Below, piece after piece: positions 60,637-64,000 of a stretch of 64,000 nucleotides of DNA (positions are counted from its first letter, which is position 1; each line of letters opens with the position of its first letter). Below the pieces are notes generated by a model. It searched no databases. It had not been told where the DNA came from and saw nothing but the letters and a program-made list of their open reading frames with translations. The stretch is from Chryseobacterium gambrini (GTDB taxonomy: Bacteria > Bacteroidota > Bacteroidia > Flavobacteriales > Weeksellaceae), in assembly GCF_900156825.1 (NCBI RefSeq), contig NZ_FTOV01000008.1, positions 1 to 64,000 on the forward strand, given 5' to 3'. Position numbers and translations under genes: made by a program.

Positions 60637-61203
60637 ATGAAAAAGAACAGCATAGATTTTGAATCCCGTTTTTGGTGCGGTCGGAAGAAATATTCCGCAA
60701 TTTCGCTGATGGAAGTATTTTTCCAGTTCCATGATTTGGTAACCGCCAAAGAACATCTAAATCTCATCATGCAATACGCCGCACAGCGCAAAATACGGAC
60801 TCCGGAAGATCCTTCTGTTATCTTTTATTTTTACCAGTCGCTACGGTCGTTTATTCGCGCAGCATATTCCCTTAGAAAAAAGCACGGAAAATGGTTGGTT
60901 CATGAACTTTCGGAACATAAAAACCCGATGTTGCAGGGTTCGCTGTCGGAAAAAGAATACTGCGATCCGGCAAAAGTTTTCAGAAAAGCCTTTAAAAAAT
61001 ACCGTCTCGAGGAATTCGAGGAGTTTCTGTCGGAAGTCGTGTATTTCTCGCTCGGAAACTTCAACAATGCACCGGAGCGCAATATCGTAGATCCGTATTT
61101 GCACCTCACCAAAATGCTGGATGCAGCATGGCTGATTCTGGAACGTGAAAATAACAGGGAAAAACTTCCGCATGAGGAGTCAATTGCTGAACTTCAGTTA
61201 TGA
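60637..61203 (+). CDS. Protein of unknown function (188 aa)
   Basis: Not recognised. An all-helical, charged protein without signal peptide or membrane segments: ESRFWCGRKKYSAISLMEVF, FYFYQSLRSFIRAAYSLRKK, LSEVVYFSLGNFNNAPERNIV, YLHLTKMLDAAWLILERENN. Its codons contain visibly more G and C than the surrounding genes, which suggests a separate origin. It is divergent from the small HTH regulator and ends before a good terminator at 61295-61332, so it is a complete single-gene unit. Confidence 0.65.
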   Translation: MKKNSIDFESRFWCGRKKYSAISLMEVFFQFHDLVTAKEHLNLIMQYAAQRKIRTPEDPSVIFYFYQSLRSFIRAAYSLRKKHGKWLVHELSEHKNPMLQGSLSEKEYCDPAKVFRKAFKKYRLEEFEEFLSEVVYFSLGNFNNAPERNIVDPYLHLTKMLDAAWLILERENNREKLPHEESIAELQL

Positions 61204-61294
61204 CAATATTTCATTTCAATCAAACGCGATCAGAAAATTATACCTTTATAGTTTAATTTAAAAAAAAGAGTTAGAGAGTCAAGTAAAATAATAA

Positions 61295-61332
61295 AAAAAC
61301 CGGCATGAAGTAAACTTCTAATGCCGGTTTTT
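61295..61332 (+). terminator. Intrinsic terminator
   Basis: AAAAACCGGCAT (61295-61306) pairs with ATGCCGGTTTTT (61321-61332), 12 pairs around a 14-base loop, about 90 bases after the 188-aa gene. The A and T flanks make it usable in both directions. Confidence 0.85.
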
Positions 61333-61489
61333 GTGAACTCGCTGGTAGGCTATCCAAACTATTTTTATAACGATATTGAAAATATTCTAGAGTTATGTAG
61401 TTGAAAATAAAGCATTTATGTTATTGTTTATTTTGTTTGATTCCTGCTAAGTTATCTTCATGGGATTGTAATTTTAAAATATTTCAATT

Positions 61490-61518
61490 CGTAGTTCGAA
61501 TCTTTTGCGCGCCTACCA
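61490..61518 (+). repeat. tRNA 3'-end-like fragment, possible attachment-site scar
   Basis: The segment has a T-loop (GTTCGAATC), then CTTTTGCGCGCCTACCA, reading like the T-arm, 3' acceptor strand and CCA end of a tRNA with one extra base; the T-stem pairs poorly. No tRNA body precedes it. GCCTACCA recurs inverted at 61343-61350. Integrating elements leave such scars, and a mobile-element region starts just downstream. Confidence 0.3.
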
Positions 61519-61881
61519 ACCAATTATTTTTATCTGTAATGGTAATTTTTAGTGTGATTATTTGCCAGTTCTGACTTGGGTTTTCTTTTTTTATTCATAA
61601 TTTTAAAATTAATCTGCAAGAGCTTGACTTACAAAATATTTGTCCTTTTAATATAGATGTTTGCTATATTTTTAGAGATGTAGCACTAATTAAACAAATT
61701 GGCTGTCAACAAAGATAAGATTGAAATTCTTATCCTATTTAGTCTAGGGATTTCCTAATCAAAAAAGGGATTTTTCTCCGTATGAATTGGAGCACTTGGA
61801 CAAAGCAGCTTTACATTTTTTAGGGCAGATCGATTTAAAACCTAAACCATCAAAATTCAAATTTTAATAAAAATTATAATC

Positions 61882-61897
61882 TTACGGGTAACCGTAA
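61882..61897 (+). promoter_or_regulatory. Hairpin with GNRA-type loop before the 67-aa gene
   Basis: TTACGG (61882-61887) pairs with CCGTAA (61892-61897) around GTAA. It lies 34 bases before the 67-aa ORF and could be an operator-like inverted repeat or a leader structure. Confidence 0.25.
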
Positions 61898-61930
61898 AAA
61901 TAAAAATATCTGCAAATGTAATTTAGCAAT

Positions 61931-62134
61931 ATGATTAAAATAACATTACCAAGTAGCGATGCGATCAAGGCTATCAACGACGCTAAAGAGGACTGCCTCC
62001 AACCAATTGGCTTTTTTATAAAGTACAAGGTTACATTTAATAAATTAACAATGGAAATCGAGCCAAATGAAGGATTTGAATATGATCCATCTGATATTTT
62101 TCATCTCGCATGGTACGCTAGAGAATACAAGTAA
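61931..62134 (+). CDS. Small hypothetical protein (67 aa)
   Basis: MIKITLPSSDAIKAINDAKE, then IGFFIKYKVTFNKLTMEIEP, then a tail with acidic and aromatic residues. Not recognised. Codon use looks like real coding sequence and ATG follows an A-rich stretch, but length and isolation leave doubt. Confidence 0.45.
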   Translation: MIKITLPSSDAIKAINDAKEDCLQPIGFFIKYKVTFNKLTMEIEPNEGFEYDPSDIFHLAWYAREYK

Positions 62135-62500
62135 GGCTATTAAATTCTTGAACGGAAAGATTTAATTACAAAAATTCCCAGATTAGATTAGGGTACAATA
62201 GAAGAGATTACTTAAATGGTGGTCTCTTTTATGCATTAATTCTAACCAGAATTTTGATTAAAAATCTTTTGTTTCATTTTATATTAGATAAAAGGTATAA
62301 ATTTCATTGGTTTAATTTTTACAGTATCTTAAAGAATAATCTTTGTTTTATTGGGAAATAATAATTTTTTAATGAGCAAACATATTTCATTCAATTGCAG
62401 ATTATGAGTATATTCGTACGAATTCTGATTTAGTGTCGGCGAATAATAACTGGCCTAAACTATTGATTATTAGAAAAAAAATATATTGTATATTTAATTT
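62135..62500. other. Intergenic AT-rich stretch before rteC
   Basis: No gene seen. The stretch is strongly AT-rich with several T-runs, and ends in an ATATATTGTATATTTAATTT segment next to the inverted repeat at 62501-62524. Confidence 0.4.
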
Positions 62501-62524
62501 TATATCTCAACGTGGAGAGATATA
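62501..62524. promoter_or_regulatory. Inverted repeat upstream of the rteC-like gene
   Basis: TATATCTC (62501-62508) and GAGATATA (62517-62524), eight perfect pairs around AACGTGGA. It lies about 50 bases before the chosen start codon, so it is a candidate operator or leader hairpin. Confidence 0.3.
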
Positions 62525-62575
62525 ATTTAAAGGGAAAACGACTGTGTGGAGGTTATTCACTTTAAAAAAGTAACC

Positions 62576-63418
62576 ATGAAACAATTATATAAAAATATTC
62601 TATTATCAATCGAACAACAGGAGAAGAATCTAGAACGAAGTACGAAAAGCACCATTGAAGAAGCTTATCATATGGTTTCTTTTCTTCGCCAATTATTAAG
62701 CGATCTTAAAACCCAAATTGCTAAAAATGGTTTTGCTACAGCCGACGACGAAGTAGTCTTTTTTAAGACTGTCAAGCCCGAGATTTTAGGAAAACTCATT
62801 TACTATAATAAGCTTGTCCGTTTGGAAGTTATTAACCCGGAACTTTATGATTTGGTACAAGCTTATTACAACGAGCAGATCAAGCTTTTAAATAAAGAAT
62901 ATAAAAAGCACCTGGAGAGTTCGGATTTTTACTGGTATTATCGTTCTGGTCGCTGCGATAAAGACAATTCCTATTTTAGATTAGGTAATATTAATTTCTT
63001 CGATGGTGTAGACAGTTTTTTCTTTGAAGTTGATATTGAGTTTTCTACCTATTATGATTATAAAGTCGCTCAGATCATAGCGATGGACTTGCTTTTTTCC
63101 TATTATTTGTCGAAAATTAGTCAGAAAGACTCCAATAACACCGGCAGTTCCCCTATGCCTGAAAATGGAAATTTTTCTTGGACGGATTCCAAGAATGCGT
63201 TAATTGAACTGATTTATGCACTACATGCCGCAGGTAGTGTGTCTAATGGAAGAGCTGGCCTGCGAAAAATGAGTAAACTATTTGAGGAAGTGTTTGAAAT
63301 CAAATTGGGGGATATTCATCATGCATTCCATCAGATGAAGTTCAGGGCAGGAGAGAAAACCAGCTATTTACTTTTCTTAAAAAGTTCTCTAGAACAATAT
63401 ATGGATAGAGAACTTTAA
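62576..63418 (+). CDS. rteC: RteC-family protein (conjugative-element regulator)
   Basis: 280 aa from ATG 62576; an upstream GTG at 62546 would add ten residues, but MKQLYKNILLSIE fits the family's usual opening. Motifs: FYWYYRSGRCDKDNSYFRLG, DSFFFEVDIEFSTYYDYKVA, QIIAMDLL, then an RteC C-terminal winged-helix-like part from SKNALIELIYALHAAGSVS. In CTnDOT, RteC activates excision genes under tetracycline-dependent control; relatives occur on many Bacteroidota conjugative elements. Here it lies beside a second DNA-binding protein gene and far from rteA/rteB, at least within the window, so a CTnDOT-like element probably continues past the right edge. Confidence 0.88.
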   Translation: MKQLYKNILLSIEQQEKNLERSTKSTIEEAYHMVSFLRQLLSDLKTQIAKNGFATADDEVVFFKTVKPEILGKLIYYNKLVRLEVINPELYDLVQAYYNEQIKLLNKEYKKHLESSDFYWYYRSGRCDKDNSYFRLGNINFFDGVDSFFFEVDIEFSTYYDYKVAQIIAMDLLFSYYLSKISQKDSNNTGSSPMPENGNFSWTDSKNALIELIYALHAAGSVSNGRAGLRKMSKLFEEVFEIKLGDIHHAFHQMKFRAGEKTSYLLFLKSSLEQYMDREL

Positions 63419-63444
63419 GGTAGGTAGTAAATCTATTGTACAAG

Positions 63445-63474
63445 ACAGGTAATCAAATCGATGACCTGTTTTTT
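63445..63474 (+). terminator. Intrinsic terminator after rteC-like gene
   Basis: ACAGGT (63445-63450) pairs with ACCTGT (63464-63469), with extra partial pairing inside, followed by six T (63469-63474). It lies 27 bases after the stop codon. Confidence 0.65.
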
Positions 63475-63736
63475 ATTGCCGAAATTTATGCTGTCCCGTT
63501 ATACTGAATTTATTCGTAGGAATAATTAACCTGAAATTTACACAGCTGGTTTCGACAGTTCATACTTTTAGTATGTACCAATATACTAGTCATAGGATAC
63601 CAATGCAAACTGGCGCCACTATTAAAAAAATAACGAAAAAAAAGTTCATTTCTCTTGGTATATCCTTGATACTACCTTGTACGATTTAGCGGAAAATCAA
63701 GGCCAATTTTGGTATGTAAACCAAATGTAAAAGGCT
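63475..63736. other. Intergenic region between rteC-like and HTH genes
   Basis: No gene supported. It contains a hairpin CATACT-TTT-AGTATG near 63566-63580 and short inverted segments near 63656-63677 (GGTAT/ATACTACC), possibly binding sites for the flanking regulators. Confidence 0.3.
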
Positions 63737-64000
63737 ATGAATATAGATCGAGTTGAATTCCTCGCTTGGATGGATCGTATCATGAAGCGATTTGATATAC
63801 TCGCAGGGGATCTTGAAATCCGCGACAAAAAGAGATTGAGTATCGACGGTGATGAACTGCTCGATAATCAAGACGTGCTTCAAATGCTAAAGATCACTTA
63901 CCGATGTCTTCAGCGTTACCGTACAATCGGCAGAATAAAGTTTTTCACTATCAGTGGTAAAATTTATTACAAGAGTTCTGATGTGCAACAGTTTATTAGA
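63737..64000 (+). CDS. Helix-turn-helix (excisionase-like) protein, partial
   Basis: Open from ATG 63737 to the window edge (88 codons, no stop). MNIDRVEFLAWMDRIMKRFD is followed by LLDNQDVLQMLKITYRCLQR and YRTIGRIKFFTISGKIYYKS, an HTH_17/excisionase-like domain: helix-turn-helix around QDVLQMLKITYRCLQRYR, then a wing. This gene type follows rteC on many CTnDOT-like elements and regulates or assists excision. The C-terminus is outside the window. Confidence 0.75.
   Translation, partial: MNIDRVEFLAWMDRIMKRFDILAGDLEIRDKKRLSIDGDELLDNQDVLQMLKITYRCLQRYRTIGRIKFFTISGKIYYKSSDVQQFIR

Larger units (their letters stand above)
61204..61930. other. Gene-poor stretch with terminator and tRNA-like scar
   Basis: 727 bases without a convincing gene. 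It holds the terminator at 61295-61332, a tRNA-like fragment at 61490-61518, a perfect 7-pair hairpin GATAAGA/TCTTATC (61714-61734) and a hairpin with a GTAA loop (61882-61897). A short coding scrap at about 61771-61866 reads SPYELEHLDKAALHFLGQIDL and may be the end of a lost mobile-element gene; I could not assign it. Confidence 0.5.

Noticed and set aside
60841..61173. Antisense and alternative-frame ORFs over the 188-aa gene
   Set aside because: The 60637-61203 frame has the promoter box, a plausible composition and the terminator; the others lack all of these.
62546..62575. GTG start for the RteC-like protein
   Set aside because: The ATG at 62576 gives the usual RteC N-terminus; the ten extra residues add nothing recognisable.
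63567..63700. Short frame beginning MYQYTSHRIPM
   Set aside because: About 39 codons, no recognisable pattern, and it lies among hairpins between two regulators.

Overview
The window is AT-rich DNA from a Bacteroidota genome, most likely a flavobacterium of the Chryseobacterium/Elizabethkingia type. The pointers are TAnnTTTG-type -7 promoter boxes, families typical of that phylum (DUF6150, DUF2911, RteC, outer-membrane beta-barrel receptors with a carboxypeptidase-like N-terminal domain) and IS remnants whose best remembered relatives are in Flavobacteriia. Genus level is inference; no rRNA or housekeeping marker is present.

Layout. 1-995 holds two decayed insertion sequences (IS982-like, cut by the window edge, and IS1-like). 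1-kb to 55.7-kb is one large same-strand biosynthetic island. A NusG paralogue (1438-1938) opens it, followed without real gaps by a four-module NRPS (5277 aa), a one-module type I PKS (KS-AT-KR-ACP), a two-module NRPS, a CmlA-type diiron beta-hydroxylase, a two-module NRPS ending in an extra condensation-like domain, an outer-membrane receptor, a GT1 glycosyltransferase, a type II thioesterase, a cyclic-peptide-type ABC exporter, a C-A-T-C NRPS, a membrane-anchored alpha/beta hydrolase, a DUF6625 glycosyltransferase-like protein, a degenerate C39-like protein and an Sfp-type phosphopantetheinyl transferase. A 23-bp-stem terminator closes it at about 56.06 kb. 56.1-57.7 kb is wreckage (IS5-family fragment fused to a truncated porin gene, a frameshifted DUF2911 gene) plus an intact DUF6150 gene. 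57.9-64 kb is accessory DNA: a membrane protein of unknown function, a stand-alone ComEC-like metallo-beta-lactamase protein, an HTH regulator divergent from an unknown gene, a tRNA-like scar and the edge of a CTnDOT-like mobile element (RteC and an HTH protein running off the end).

How the genes work together. Adenylation pocket residues read by eye predict X, Thr, Tyr and Asn for NRPS1 (first three modules with epimerases), one ketoreduced malonate from the PKS, Ser and Tyr for NRPS2, Tyr and Thr (both epimerised) for NRPS3, and Gly for NRPS4. NRPS1 starts with only the C-terminal half of a condensation domain while NRPS4 ends in a complete extra one, so I propose that the 3'-most NRPS4 starts the chain: (acyl?)-Gly-X-Thr-Tyr-Asn-C2-Ser-Tyr-Tyr-Thr. 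There is no type I thioesterase; the terminal condensation-like domain of NRPS3 is the best release candidate. The CmlA homologue would beta-hydroxylate a carrier-bound residue, GT1 would glycosylate, and the ABC exporter would move the product to the periplasm, where the anchored hydrolase could process it. The NusG paralogue is placed to act as a dedicated antiterminator for an operon of over 50 kb. The most striking sequence-level fact is a 1605-bp stretch spanning a whole adenylation domain that appears identical in NRPS1 and NRPS2, a very recent natural domain swap.
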